Shown: in pieces, positions 25,212-34,376 of the stretch
How positions within the stretch are numbered: position 1 is the first letter of the stretch
Layout of the letters: each line of letters starts with the position of its first letter
Assembly (NCBI RefSeq): GCF_000379765.1
Contig: NZ_KB903430.1
Coordinates: forward strand, 716,945 to 780,944
Length of the DNA stretch: 64,000 nucleotides
Direction: 5' to 3'
DNA from: Flexithrix dorotheae DSM 6795
Lineage (GTDB): Bacteria; Bacteroidota; Bacteroidia; Cytophagales; Flammeovirgaceae
Position numbers and translations under genes: made by a program
The notes under the pieces: model-generated
What the model saw: only the letters and a program-made list of their open reading frames with translations
What the model was told of the DNA's origin: nothing
Databases searched by the model: none

Positions 25212-26907
25212 AGTCCGGAAGTTGGTCAAAATTTTTCCCGTAATTTTTCATAAATGCCCGCAGAAATATGGAATAAATGCCTTCATGCTTTACAGTATTT
25301 TCGCATTTACCTATATCTTCCTGAAAGCCAAAGGATTCAAATTCTTTCAGAAAATCTGAATTTTTAGAAATCACATGAGTGGGAGTAAAAAATCCATACT
25401 TTTCCGGTTCACTCAACACTGGAGGCTGGTGATCTCCAATTAAATAAAAAATATCATTGTCCTGTCCATGATCCAGAATAAACCTCCCTATATTTTCAAA
25501 CTGATAACAAATGGAATCAAAGTAATCCTCTTTTTCAGGTGCTTTTAGAAACCCCCTGTGTATATGAGTAGAACCGTTGGAATGGTTCAGGCTCCTCCAG
25601 TCCTCTACCATTTTCGGGCTAATAAATGGGGTATGGGAATTTTTAGTGAGATAGAAAAAAGTATAAGGCTCCTGTTTTTCCTTTTTTATCAATTCCATGG
25701 TGTAATTCATGGCATATTGGTCAGGAGGACATTCCCCAAACCCAAAAACATCCCCTTTATAATTTAAAATGTCATTCAATATCCATTTGTCAATACTGTA
25801 AAAATCCTTCATTTCATCATAAGGCACATTAATTCCCTTGATTGGATTTATCGGGTTTAAATTATAATTCTTGTACCCCAGATTTTTAAGGATTCTAAGT
25901 AAACTATTGCTTTTATTAAAATAGGGATCAGTTAAATAATTTTCAAAATAGGTATTGCTACCCATTTTCAACCCAAAAAGAAAGGAAGAATAAGTGAGCC
26001 AGGATTGCCCACCTGTAGTTGGGGAAACACTAAAGTTGGATCGGGATTGCCATCCTTTCTCCTTTAAGCCATCACTAAAATTATTAAATTTTTCATGAGA
26101 TTTTAAGGCAAGTGTTGCTTCTTTAAAAAAATAGGCGCCATAAGACTCTATAAAAATAAAGTGGATATTAGGGGGATTTTCCTGTAAATCAAAATCAATA
26201 ACTTTACGTTTTTCATAGAATTCTTTCCCTATTTTTTTCTTGTAAATTTTCCTGTTTACCAGGCTCCGCTTCATATTCTCAATGATCTCAATTGTAGCAA
26301 AATGATACCTTAAATAGAGGTCAATAGGGTAATTGATGTAAAACCTTTTCTTCTGAACTACTCTAAATAGCGGAAAGGCCCAAAAGCTTAAAAAGACGTA
26401 AAACAGGAAATTGGGAGGAGTTTTTTGTGCAAACTCCAGGTAAGTGATTATTCCAAAGGAAAACCCAATAATTCCCAAAATAGCCAAAACACCATAAAAA
26501 ATCACCTTCCACTTCGACTCATGCCACACAATGGCTATTCCCGATTTTATCAGTTTGGAATCATTATAGAAATTAGGTTCATATTCGTAAATCTTCCGGA
26601 AAGAATATTGATACAGATTAAAGAGGAGTATCAAAAAATAAAAAATAATGAAGGGGACAGACAGGATGGAAAGATCAATCATTCTGGATAAAATAAGGAA
26701 TAGGGAAATTTCCACCACATAGCGAAAGATATCCTGATTGACACTAAAAGAAATTCCTAATTGCCTAATGGATTTGTAATCGGAAATAAATGGCCAAAAG
26801 GAGCTGTTATGGATATTAAAAATATAATTAATTAAATAATGGATGCCATTCAGAAAGATGAATATAGTCCAAAAAATAAGTTCATTGATTAGCACAGGTG
26901 TTGACAT
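25186..26907 (-). CDS. LTA synthase-like membrane sulfatase family protein
   Basis: This 573-residue protein has about five N-terminal membrane helices (residues 10-165) and an extracytoplasmic sulfatase-fold domain. Metal-site residues are visible: FIESYGAYF near 252, the predicted nucleophile threonine in SVSPTTGGQSW near 297, and GDHQPP near 490. LtaS/OpgB-type members transfer phosphoglycerol from phosphatidylglycerol to an acceptor outside the membrane. Here it heads a three-gene operon with the phosphatidyltransferase and a sulfotransferase, which fits decoration of a surface glycolipid. Hydrolase activity on sulfate or phosphate esters is an alternative. Confidence 0.85.
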   Translation of the reverse strand: MSTPVLINELIFWTIFIFLNGIHYLINYIFNIHNSSFWPFISDYKSIRQLGISFSVNQDIFRYVVEISLFLILSRMIDLSILSVPFIIFYFLILLFNLYQYSFRKIYEYEPNFYNDSKLIKSGIAIVWHESKWKVIFYGVLAILGIIGFSFGIITYLEFAQKTPPNFLFYVFLSFWAFPLFRVVQKKRFYINYPIDLYLRYHFATIEIIENMKRSLVNRKIYKKKIGKEFYEKRKVIDFDLQENPPNIHFIFIESYGAYFFKEATLALKSHEKFNNFSDGLKEKGWQSRSNFSVSPTTGGQSWLTYSSFLFGLKMGSNTYFENYLTDPYFNKSNSLLRILKNLGYKNYNLNPINPIKGINVPYDEMKDFYSIDKWILNDILNYKGDVFGFGECPPDQYAMNYTMELIKKEKQEPYTFFYLTKNSHTPFISPKMVEDWRSLNHSNGSTHIHRGFLKAPEKEDYFDSICYQFENIGRFILDHGQDNDIFYLIGDHQPPVLSEPEKYGFFTPTHVISKNSDFLKEFESFGFQEDIGKCENTVKHEGIYSIFLRAFMKNYGKNFDQLPDYEPDGLQI

Positions 26908-27035
26908 TAATCTACTTTGAAATCAATAAATAGCATTTCCTTTAAGATAATAACATCTGAGGTATTCTGCGCCATTGAAGACATTTATTATTTCCTGCAT
27001 CCTATTTTTTTCAATTCAGGTGTATTTTTGATGGC

Positions 27036-27075
27036 CAAATAAAAAGGGTACAAACCCTGAAATTTGTACCCTTCT
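27036..27075 (-). terminator. Terminator after the amino-acid dehydrogenase gene
   Basis: AAGGGTACAAA at 27044-27054 pairs perfectly with TTTGTACCCTT at 27063-27073. On the minus strand a TTTTTATT tail follows the stem. Confidence 0.85.
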
Positions 27076-27094
27076 TTTCTCGTAAACCTGAATT

Positions 27095-28330
27095 TTACTT
27101 CACCAATTGCTTTAAAGCCAGCTCCAGCGAATATTTACTGATTTGTGTTTTTGTTGAATTGACTTCATGGCTTTTCTTTAAGGCAGATTTTATGGTTTGG
27201 GAAACGTCCTCAAAAATGGCTTCATCAGTTACTTGTAACTCATCATCGGCTTCCATAAGAAAAGCAAAAACCCTGGCCATTCCACAATTGGCAATGAAAT
27301 CGGGAATAAGGGAAACATTATTATCCACAAACTCTGCGATGGGTCCGAAGAATATTTCTTTGTCTTTAAAGGGAACATTGGCCCCACAGGAAATCACTTC
27401 CAAACCATTTTTGATCATTCTTTGGGCCTGATCCTGCGTTACCAGTCTGGAAGCTGCAGCAGGAATAAAAATGTCTGCAGGTATGTCCCAAATCTTTGCA
27501 TTGACTTCCTCAAATGGAATAGCTTCCTTTGAAATCAGGGAATTTCCCTCCTTATGGTGAAAAAGTTTTTTTACCGCACTTAAATCAAAACCTTCCGGAT
27601 TAATCAGACCCTGATCTTTATCGATAATGCCCACTATTTTCACCCCATAATTAGCCAGATATAAAGCCGCAGCGGCCCCCACATTTCCCCATCCCTGGAT
27701 AATAGCACTTTTTTCGGAAATATTTCCACCCCATAAATTATAATAATGTTTCACCGATTCGGCTACGCCATAACCCGTAATCATATCGGCTACCGTATAT
27801 TTTTTACCGGTATCGGGAACGAAGGCTCTATCTTCCAAAATTTTGGAAACGCCCATACGCAACCGGCCAATCATGTGGATCTGCCTTGGTAAAGATGCAT
27901 TAAAATGCCCATGGACAATTCCCTCCTGTGGGTGCCATAAGCCATAATCTTCAGTTATCGGAATGACATCTTCTATTTCATCCACATTCATATCCCCACC
28001 TGTTCCATAATAATTTTTGAGTAAGGGAATTACTGCTTTGTACCATCTTTCCAAAACCCCTTTTCTTCTGGGATCTTTAGGATCGAAATCAATCCCGGAT
28101 TTTGCGCCTCCAATAGCCGGACCCGAAACGGTAAATTTCACTTCCATGGTTTTAGCCAAAGATTCCACTTCTCGTTTATCCAGTCCCGGACGCATCCTGG
28201 TACCTCCTCCTGCAGCTCCTCCTCTTAATGAATTGATCACTACCCAGCCTTTGGCTTCAGTTTCTCTATCGTGCCATTCGAATACAATTTCTGGCGGGGT
28301 ATGCTCAAACTTATTTAATAAATGCTTCAT
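27095..28330 (-). CDS. Glu/Leu/Phe/Val-type amino-acid dehydrogenase
   Basis: This 411-residue enzyme is of the glutamate/leucine dehydrogenase superfamily: N-terminal substrate domain with RGGAAGGGTRMRPG and the catalytic lysine region GPAIGGAKSGIDFDP, then GTGGDMNVDEIEDV and a Rossmann domain with IIQGWGNVGAAAALYL. It oxidatively deaminates an amino acid to a keto acid with NAD(P), or the reverse. The unusual opening RGGAAGGGTRM differs from classical GdhA (where K-G-G-x-R is typical), and substrate choice among Glu, Leu and Phe cannot be read. It is a single gene with its own terminator. Confidence 0.92.
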   Translation of the reverse strand: MKHLLNKFEHTPPEIVFEWHDRETEAKGWVVINSLRGGAAGGGTRMRPGLDKREVESLAKTMEVKFTVSGPAIGGAKSGIDFDPKDPRRKGVLERWYKAVIPLLKNYYGTGGDMNVDEIEDVIPITEDYGLWHPQEGIVHGHFNASLPRQIHMIGRLRMGVSKILEDRAFVPDTGKKYTVADMITGYGVAESVKHYYNLWGGNISEKSAIIQGWGNVGAAAALYLANYGVKIVGIIDKDQGLINPEGFDLSAVKKLFHHKEGNSLISKEAIPFEEVNAKIWDIPADIFIPAAASRLVTQDQAQRMIKNGLEVISCGANVPFKDKEIFFGPIAEFVDNNVSLIPDFIANCGMARVFAFLMEADDELQVTDEAIFEDVSQTIKSALKKSHEVNSTKTQISKYSLELALKQLVK

Positions 28331-28590
28331 GTGTTGGTAATTTTATTGGTATAGGTTTTATGCATGACAAATTTAATTGTTTTAACAACAATTTCTAAAA
28401 CAATTAAATAGGTAAAAAGTCTTATTTATTGATAATCAGATAACCTGCTCACATTTTTTGTTGTTCCGGGAACAAATTTTTGTTTAAAAGTATTCACTAC
28501 CTTTTATCCTTAATCAAAATTTTAAACAGCCTCTTAGTTTATTTGGGAAATTGCCCGTAAAATTGAGGTGATTTTTTGAGCACCTTAACT

Positions 28591-30744
28591 ATGCTGATCT
28601 TACGATTTTACAGAAATATTATAATTTCATTATGCACCTTGCTTTACCTTGTAGGTTTTGCACAGCTTTTTGCTCAAGGCAACGATGAAAAACCCGTGAT
28701 TAGTGAGCTAGTCATGAAAATTGGGGAGAAAAGGTATTCCCTGGGGAATGATCTCATCTCCTACAATGGAGATAAATACCTCGCTTTTGAATATTCTGAA
28801 GGAGATGAAGTGGTAGAGGTAAAATTGTATTTGTATTCGGTAAATAATGTAGCAAGACTGGAGCTCGTCAATTCAAACGATTATAATGTAGTTGATTCTT
28901 TAATTAATTTTAATGATCAGTATTACACCTTTAAAATTAAATTCAATAACCTTTCACAAAGTAATTACCTCAACTTCACTTTCAAAGTTTTTAATGAAGA
29001 AGGAGAAGAATATTATCAGAGAATTAATCTTTTCCCATTTACGCAGACAGCTGTTACTTTTATTCCGCAGGGAGAGGAATTGTTTGTTGGAGAGGTAAAA
29101 ACTTTTGAACTACTTACCAATAACATCCAGAATATCAATACCAAGGCCATTATTACCGAAGGTGAGGACATCAATTACTGGTTATCCCAAAGGGGAGGCA
29201 AACTCATGCTCCATGTTATTCCAAATGAAATAGGGAAAAAGAGGCTAAACTTAAAAATTCGCGTCTTAAAACCATTTCTTGATGAGGATGGGAAGCCCAC
29301 TTATGAATTGCCCGTAATCAATAGAGAATTTACCATCAAAGAAAGTAGATTAACATTTCTGGAACTCGACAAAAATGATATCATTCTGGATGAAAATACT
29401 CAGCAAACCGGAATAGAAATTCAGATTGAAAATAATCCCAAGCTCAAACTGGGGAAAACCTACCGAATTGAGGCTCAGGAAGAACCTGGCGGTGCACTGG
29501 TAGCCGAAATTTTCACCAGAAGCTCCCTGAGTAATAACAGGGTACTTTGCTGGCTCAGGGTTTACGCTTATCATAGAATTGGGGATGGATATCTTTATAT
29601 AAAAGATGGGGATGAAGCGCAGTTTATTACCAATTTTAGAATTGGCCATAAAACTAAAATCACCAAAGTAAGTATTTTGCGAAGTGGAGAAGAATGGACT
29701 GATAACCTCAGTATTTACCCGGGAGAATTGGTAGATGTGAGAGTTGAAGGAGTCGCCCTCGATAAAGCCAATTTGCGTTTTGCAGGCCTCTACAAACTGT
29801 TAACGGATTCGGCTCAGAGCAATGAGCGCAGACAGGTTTTTACCCTTTCCATTCCTATTACCATCTCTAAAAGGCGTATTTTCCTCACAGATCATGGAGA
29901 ACAAACGGATTTCTCCTTACTGGTAAAGGAATTCCAAAAGCCCATGCCATTGAATTTTGTGAAGGTAAATTACGGTGAAGGAGCCAAACCTATTACCGAT
30001 TTCGATGGTCCGGTTTTGTATAATAAAAACATTCAGGATGTAATTATTTCTTTTGATGCTTCCTTACTCGACCAGACGGAAAAACTCAACGGTAAGCAAT
30101 ACCTCACTATAGACATTCAGGTGACGGGAAACAGGCGGGAACTCATTGATTTGAAAACTATAAATGATGTAGTGATTTGCCCAACCGAAAATTCTTATCG
30201 GTTTCCTTTTTATTCCAAAAATGATTGCAACCGGGAAAATATTACCCTCAATAATCACATCAGGAGGAAAACCCATGAACTTTATGAATGGTCTAAAATT
30301 GAACTGACCATCCAACACAGAAAAGACAAATACAGCGAACAGGGATATGTACAAAAATTCGAACTTATTCTGGCAAGAAAAGCCAGTTTCGATATTGACA
30401 TTTCCTTTCCTGCAGGTCTATTAATCCAAAAAGCCGGGGAAAAAGATATTGGGTCATTTAGTGGTATTAGTATAGCAGCTATTGCGCAGTTTAAATTCTA
30501 CAAACCCAAAAGCATAGCCCAGTTAAAACCATATAGAATTGGTGCGGGCTTTCTGGCTATCAATTCTTTTAATTTCAATGATGATGCCGACAGAGATCTG
30601 GCCCTGGTAGTGCTGGGCTCAGTGTATCCAATCAAAAGAGAAGACAGTAAATTAAATTTTCCCCTGCATGTAGGCGGAGGTTTTTTAATGGGTGATCAGA
30701 AATGGTTTTACCTGGTGGGTCCGGGAATTAAGATCAGGTTTTAA
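28591..30744 (+). CDS. Large secreted protein with barrel-like C-terminus
   Basis: This 717-residue protein begins with a signal sequence (about residues 8-28, ending LFAQG) and is then almost all beta strand. The last 110 residues alternate hydrophobic strands (FDIDISFPAGLLIQ, IAAIAQFKFYK, YRIGAGFLAIN, LALVVLGSVYPI, LHVGGGFLMG) and end in a terminal Phe (GPGIKIRF), the signature of an outer-membrane beta-barrel protein. I recognise no family. It may be a surface protein whose C-terminal part is in the outer membrane. The ATG at 28591 is preferred to a TTG at 28576. It is convergent with an ExbD-like gene. Confidence 0.75.
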   Translation: MLILRFYRNIIISLCTLLYLVGFAQLFAQGNDEKPVISELVMKIGEKRYSLGNDLISYNGDKYLAFEYSEGDEVVEVKLYLYSVNNVARLELVNSNDYNVVDSLINFNDQYYTFKIKFNNLSQSNYLNFTFKVFNEEGEEYYQRINLFPFTQTAVTFIPQGEELFVGEVKTFELLTNNIQNINTKAIITEGEDINYWLSQRGGKLMLHVIPNEIGKKRLNLKIRVLKPFLDEDGKPTYELPVINREFTIKESRLTFLELDKNDIILDENTQQTGIEIQIENNPKLKLGKTYRIEAQEEPGGALVAEIFTRSSLSNNRVLCWLRVYAYHRIGDGYLYIKDGDEAQFITNFRIGHKTKITKVSILRSGEEWTDNLSIYPGELVDVRVEGVALDKANLRFAGLYKLLTDSAQSNERRQVFTLSIPITISKRRIFLTDHGEQTDFSLLVKEFQKPMPLNFVKVNYGEGAKPITDFDGPVLYNKNIQDVIISFDASLLDQTEKLNGKQYLTIDIQVTGNRRELIDLKTINDVVICPTENSYRFPFYSKNDCNRENITLNNHIRRKTHELYEWSKIELTIQHRKDKYSEQGYVQKFELILARKASFDIDISFPAGLLIQKAGEKDIGSFSGISIAAIAQFKFYKPKSIAQLKPYRIGAGFLAINSFNFNDDADRDLALVVLGSVYPIKREDSKLNFPLHVGGGFLMGDQKWFYLVGPGIKIRF

Positions 30745-30764
30745 TGATATCATTAATGATATCA
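30745..30764. repeat. 20-bp perfect palindrome between convergent genes
   Basis: TGATATCATTAATGATATCA reads the same on both strands. It fills the 17-bp gap between two convergent stop codons and includes the stop of the minus-strand gene. It might be a small bidirectional end signal or a chance dyad. Confidence 0.6.
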
Positions 30765-31262
30765 ATCAATCTCCTGAAACTTAATACCTTCCTGCTCCAG
30801 CTGATCTTTTATCACTTTCCCTTCAGCATAAGTTACATTTCCGGCAACTTTCAATACTACAGGAATGTCAGGTAATCTGTTCTTCAGTTGAGTAATCAGG
30901 CTATCGGTTGGTTCACCATTTAACTTCACCATCAATTGGGAGTCTTTTTTTAATACATCAATCCGGTAAAATTTAGGCACAGGAATTTCCTCCACAACTG
31001 AATCCTCCTCAATTACAGGGATAGAATCAACCACAACAATTTCTGGTTCGGAATCCTCAATAAGGGAATCTTTCGTATCTTCAATCCTTTTTTGGGGGAT
31101 GGCTTTTTCCACAATGGAATCAATTTTTACGAAAGTTGAATCCTGCTTTAAGTTGGAAATGGCTTCCTCCAGGTTTCCGGGCCCACCTGTTTGGTTGTAC
31201 AGTAGATAAGCTATAATTACAGCCAGAATTATGAAAGTAACGGGTAGACCTTTTTTTCGCAT
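30762..31262 (-). CDS. Single-span protein with ExbD-like periplasmic domain
   Basis: This 166-residue protein has a short basic N-terminus (MRKKGL), one membrane helix (about residues 7-22), an acidic linker rich in Glu, Asp and Ser, and a C-terminal domain of about 70 residues. The pattern 'QLMVKLNGEPTDSLITQLKNRLPDIPVVLKVAGNVTYAEGKVIKDQLEQEGI' is like ExbD/TolR. Those proteins couple proton flow to outer-membrane transport, but need an ExbB/TolQ partner and a conserved Asp in the membrane helix. Neither is seen here. So it is either an orphan ExbD-like domain or a peptidoglycan-binding linker. The ATG at 31262 is preferred to a GTG at 31292. Confidence 0.6.
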   Translation of the reverse strand: MRKKGLPVTFIILAVIIAYLLYNQTGGPGNLEEAISNLKQDSTFVKIDSIVEKAIPQKRIEDTKDSLIEDSEPEIVVVDSIPVIEEDSVVEEIPVPKFYRIDVLKKDSQLMVKLNGEPTDSLITQLKNRLPDIPVVLKVAGNVTYAEGKVIKDQLEQEGIKFQEID

Positions 31263-31474
31263 GAGCTTAAATAATTTTCCTGATGGTAACACTTCGTGGA
31301 TCCTATAATCCAGAAAAAGTAATTCTCAGCAGAGTCTTCATTTTTGCGACCCTACATCCAATATAGCACTGTGCCATAATTCAGGATTTCTCTGAAGAGA
31401 AGAACCTGCAAAGAATTTTTTTGTTTTGGGTGCTAAAAAATTTAAACCATTAGCCTCTTTACAAATTTCAATAA

Positions 31475-31512
31475 AAAAACAAAAAACCCTGATTAATTAA
31501 AAACCAGGGTTC
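31475..31512 (-). terminator. Terminator after purA
   Basis: AACCCTG at 31485-31491 pairs with CAGGGTT at 31505-31511. On the minus strand the stem is followed by a T-rich run. It lies about 24 bases past the purA stop. Confidence 0.8.
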
Positions 31513-31535
31513 ATTTTTATATTAATTTATAACAA

Positions 31536-32795
31536 TTATCTCAAAAGCGTTTCACTTCTATCCGGACCAAATGAGATGATTTTAATAGGAACTTCAAGCT
31601 CTTCTTCCAAAAATTTAATATACGTTTTTAAAGCTTCAGGAAGATTTTCCTCACTCAATTCCTTTGGAAGTTCTCCCCAGCCTTTAAAAGACTTTAAAAC
31701 TGGTTTTACACCCGATTTATCCAGGTCATAAGGAAAATCATCGGTTTGGCTGCCATCAGGCATTTCATAATGCGTACAGGCCTGAATTTCCTCAAAAGAA
31801 TTCAATACATCGGCTTTCATCATGAATAACTGTGTTACGCCATTTACCATAATGGCATATTTCAATGCTGGTAAATCTATCCATCCACATCTTCTTGGTC
31901 TACCAGTAGTGGCACCAAACTCATGTCCTTCTTTTCTTAGCTTTTCTCCTGTTTCGTCAAATAGTTCGGTAGGAAACGGGCCTGAGCCTACTCTTGTACA
32001 ATAGGCTTTAAAAATCCCAAATACTTCCTTGATTTTGTTTGGGGCAATACCCAAACCTGAACATGCACCGGCACTGGTAGTGTTTGAGCTTGTCACAAAT
32101 GGATAAGAACCGAAATCCACATCCAAAAGTGATCCCTGCGCACCTTCCGCAACAATTTTCTTATTCTCCTTTACCGCCTTATTGATAAAAGCTTCGCTAT
32201 CTACAATATTTAATCCTCTGGCAAACTCAATGGCTTCAAAAAAGTCTTTTTCCAATGGCTCTAAATCATAATCAAACTCCAGTCTTTTCAGAATTGCTTT
32301 ATGGTTATCTACCAGCCCCTGATACTTTTCTTTGAAATTTGAGTCAAGGATATCACCCATTCTCAATCCCAATCTGCCAATTTTATCCTGATAAACCGGA
32401 CCAATCCCTTTTAAGGTAGAACCAATTTTTTTATCCCCTTTCTGTTTTTCCAAAGCCGCATCCAGAAGTCTGTGTGTGGGTAAAATGATATGCGCTTTTT
32501 TTGAAATAAATAGGTTTTTATTGACCTGATGGCCATATTTTTCAATTTCAAGAATCTCTCTTTTCAGGATTACGGGATCCAGTACCACCCCATTTCCGAT
32601 AATATTGGTAATTGATTCATGGTAAATTCCCGAAGGTATTTGATGAAGTACATGTTTTCTTCCTTCAAATTCCAGGGTATGGCCTGCATTTGGTCCTCCC
32701 TGAAAACGGGCTACAACATCATATTTTGGTGCCAGGTAATCAACTATTTTCCCTTTCCCTTCATCTCCCCACTGTAATCCTAATAAAATATCCAT
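31536..32795 (-). CDS. purA: Adenylosuccinate synthetase
   Basis: This 419-residue enzyme makes adenylosuccinate from IMP, aspartate and GTP, the first committed step to AMP. The family's GTP-binding opening LLGLQWGDEGKGKIVD, with catalytic Asp, and AGHT at about 40-43 (catalytic His) are present, as are IGPVYQDKIGR, VAEGAQGSLLDVDFGSYPFVTSS and the C-terminal SFGPDRSETLLR. Full length. It is transcribed alone with its own terminator. Confidence 0.97.
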   Translation of the reverse strand: MDILLGLQWGDEGKGKIVDYLAPKYDVVARFQGGPNAGHTLEFEGRKHVLHQIPSGIYHESITNIIGNGVVLDPVILKREILEIEKYGHQVNKNLFISKKAHIILPTHRLLDAALEKQKGDKKIGSTLKGIGPVYQDKIGRLGLRMGDILDSNFKEKYQGLVDNHKAILKRLEFDYDLEPLEKDFFEAIEFARGLNIVDSEAFINKAVKENKKIVAEGAQGSLLDVDFGSYPFVTSSNTTSAGACSGLGIAPNKIKEVFGIFKAYCTRVGSGPFPTELFDETGEKLRKEGHEFGATTGRPRRCGWIDLPALKYAIMVNGVTQLFMMKADVLNSFEEIQACTHYEMPDGSQTDDFPYDLDKSGVKPVLKSFKGWGELPKELSEENLPEALKTYIKFLEEELEVPIKIISFGPDRSETLLR

Positions 32796-32903
32796 CTATC
32801 CTAATTTTTTACTGGTGTATAGGGCGTATAAATTTATCCGTAAATCCGATTTGGAATTGGCGATGAAAGCCTGAAATTTACTCCATTGAAGCGCCCGCTT
32901 ACA

Positions 32904-33260
32904 CTAATCCTTTTTATTTTTTGAATGTATAAACTCGAATGCCAATTCCTTTGATTCTGCAATATTACAAATCAATTTTAATTTAGTAATGGAAAATAAT
33001 TTTTGAACATGGTAAGAAGGGTGGGCAATTACAAAATTTCCTTCGATTTCGTTAAATTTATTATGCATTCTGATTAAATAGCTCAGACCTGTACTGTTCA
33101 TATGTTTCACCCCTTCTATATCCAGAATACAGTTGGTTATTTCCATGGATGAATAATTTTCTACCAATTTTAAAAGATCCATTTCATCACTTCCCCCCAA
33201 CAGGTCCCCTTTCACAGAAATCATTAAAATATCGTCATATATATAATGGGTATATTCCAC
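32904..33260 (-). CDS. STAS domain protein, anti-sigma antagonist-like
   Basis: This 118-residue protein is a single STAS domain. The conserved switch-serine region is DIEGVKHMNSTGLSYLIR, with Ser56 in the phosphorylatable position. Such proteins bind or release anti-sigma kinases in response to phosphorylation. The GTG start at 33260 is needed to keep the first strand. No RsbW-type kinase or PP2C phosphatase is nearby, so the partner must be elsewhere. Confidence 0.88.
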   Translation of the reverse strand: MEYTHYIYDDILMISVKGDLLGGSDEMDLLKLVENYSSMEITNCILDIEGVKHMNSTGLSYLIRMHNKFNEIEGNFVIAHPSYHVQKLFSITKLKLICNIAESKELAFEFIHSKNKKD

Positions 33261-33430
33261 GGCACAAATTATTTAAGTCCTCAGACTATTTTAATTGAGA
33301 ATTATTTTATCTGCCAATGATTTTGGTAGCAAAATATGAAATAATTATTGCCTTCCAAATACTTATTGAAGAAGTTCTTAAATGTGATTTTAATGCATCT
33401 CAATATTTACTACTAAAATACTTTTTTGAT

Positions 33431-34195
33431 TTAACTATTCCAGATTTCCCATGATTTTTCGGCTTGTAATACCAACATTTCCAGACCATTTTTCACATTG
33501 GCTCCTTTTTCCTTGCCTTTTTTCATAAAAACAGTCTCTTCCGGATTATAAACCAGATCATAAAGGAAATACTCACTGTTCAATTCCTGATATGGAATAT
33601 CAGGAGAAGCATCCAGATTTGGGCTCATTCCCAAAGGAGTGGTATTTATAATTAATTTATAATCCTTGAAAACTCCGGTTTTCAAATCATCATAAGTATA
33701 GCAATTGACCTGTTCCTTTTCACGCACTTTTTCAGCCGAACGGGAAACATAAGCAAAATCAATGTTTAAATCTTCTAAAACCGTTTTCACAGCCAGAGAA
33801 GCTCCTCCATACCCTAAAATTAGTGCCTTTATTTTGATATTTTCTGAATAACCAATAAATTTTTTAAGGGATTCCATAAAGCCATAATAATCTGAATTAA
33901 AGCCCTTAATTTTTCCAAATTCACCAACTTTCAGCACATTTACCGCCCCGATTTTCCTGGCCGAATGGTCAATTTCATCCAAAAACTTTAAAACATCTTT
34001 TTTATAGGGAATGGTTACGTTAATTCCTTTAAGCTCAGGATTTTGTAATAAAATTTGAGGTAGCTTATCCACTTCTGGTATTTCATAAAGTTCATAAACA
34101 CATCCTTCTATTTTCTCATTTTCAAATTTCTCGGTAAAATATTTCTTTGAGAAAGAATGGGATAGTGGAAATCCTATTAGTCCAAATTTTTTCAT
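33431..34195 (-). CDS. aroE: Shikimate dehydrogenase
   Basis: This 254-residue enzyme reduces 3-dehydroshikimate to shikimate with NADPH. Family motifs are in place: FGLIGFPLSHSFSKKYF for substrate binding, NVTIPYKKDV with the catalytic Lys, GFNSDYYGF, the glycine-rich LGYGGASLAV and the C-terminal NGLEMLVLQAEKSWEIW. The ATG at 34195 is preferred to a TTG at 34201. It is transcribed downstream of the M16-like gene, with a 181-bp gap. Confidence 0.96.
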   Translation of the reverse strand: MKKFGLIGFPLSHSFSKKYFTEKFENEKIEGCVYELYEIPEVDKLPQILLQNPELKGINVTIPYKKDVLKFLDEIDHSARKIGAVNVLKVGEFGKIKGFNSDYYGFMESLKKFIGYSENIKIKALILGYGGASLAVKTVLEDLNIDFAYVSRSAEKVREKEQVNCYTYDDLKTGVFKDYKLIINTTPLGMSPNLDASPDIPYQELNSEYFLYDLVYNPEETVFMKKGKEKGANVKNGLEMLVLQAEKSWEIWNS

Positions 34196-34376
34196 TTGCA
34201 ATGGTTTTTCAAATCAGGTCCCCTGAAAATCAACAAATTTTCAATTGGCCATGCTACATGTAAAACAGGGTGCAACGATCATAAAATGATTGGTAAATTC
34301 CAAATTACCGGCAGGATAGGAATACAGCAGTCACTAAAAAAAGTTTCAGCGCAAATCTCACCAAAGGCAGGAAAAC

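Noticed and set aside
23698-26907. Gram-positive type lipoteichoic acid synthesis
   Set aside because: The rest of the window is clearly Bacteroidota with an outer membrane; only the LtaS-like fold is shared.
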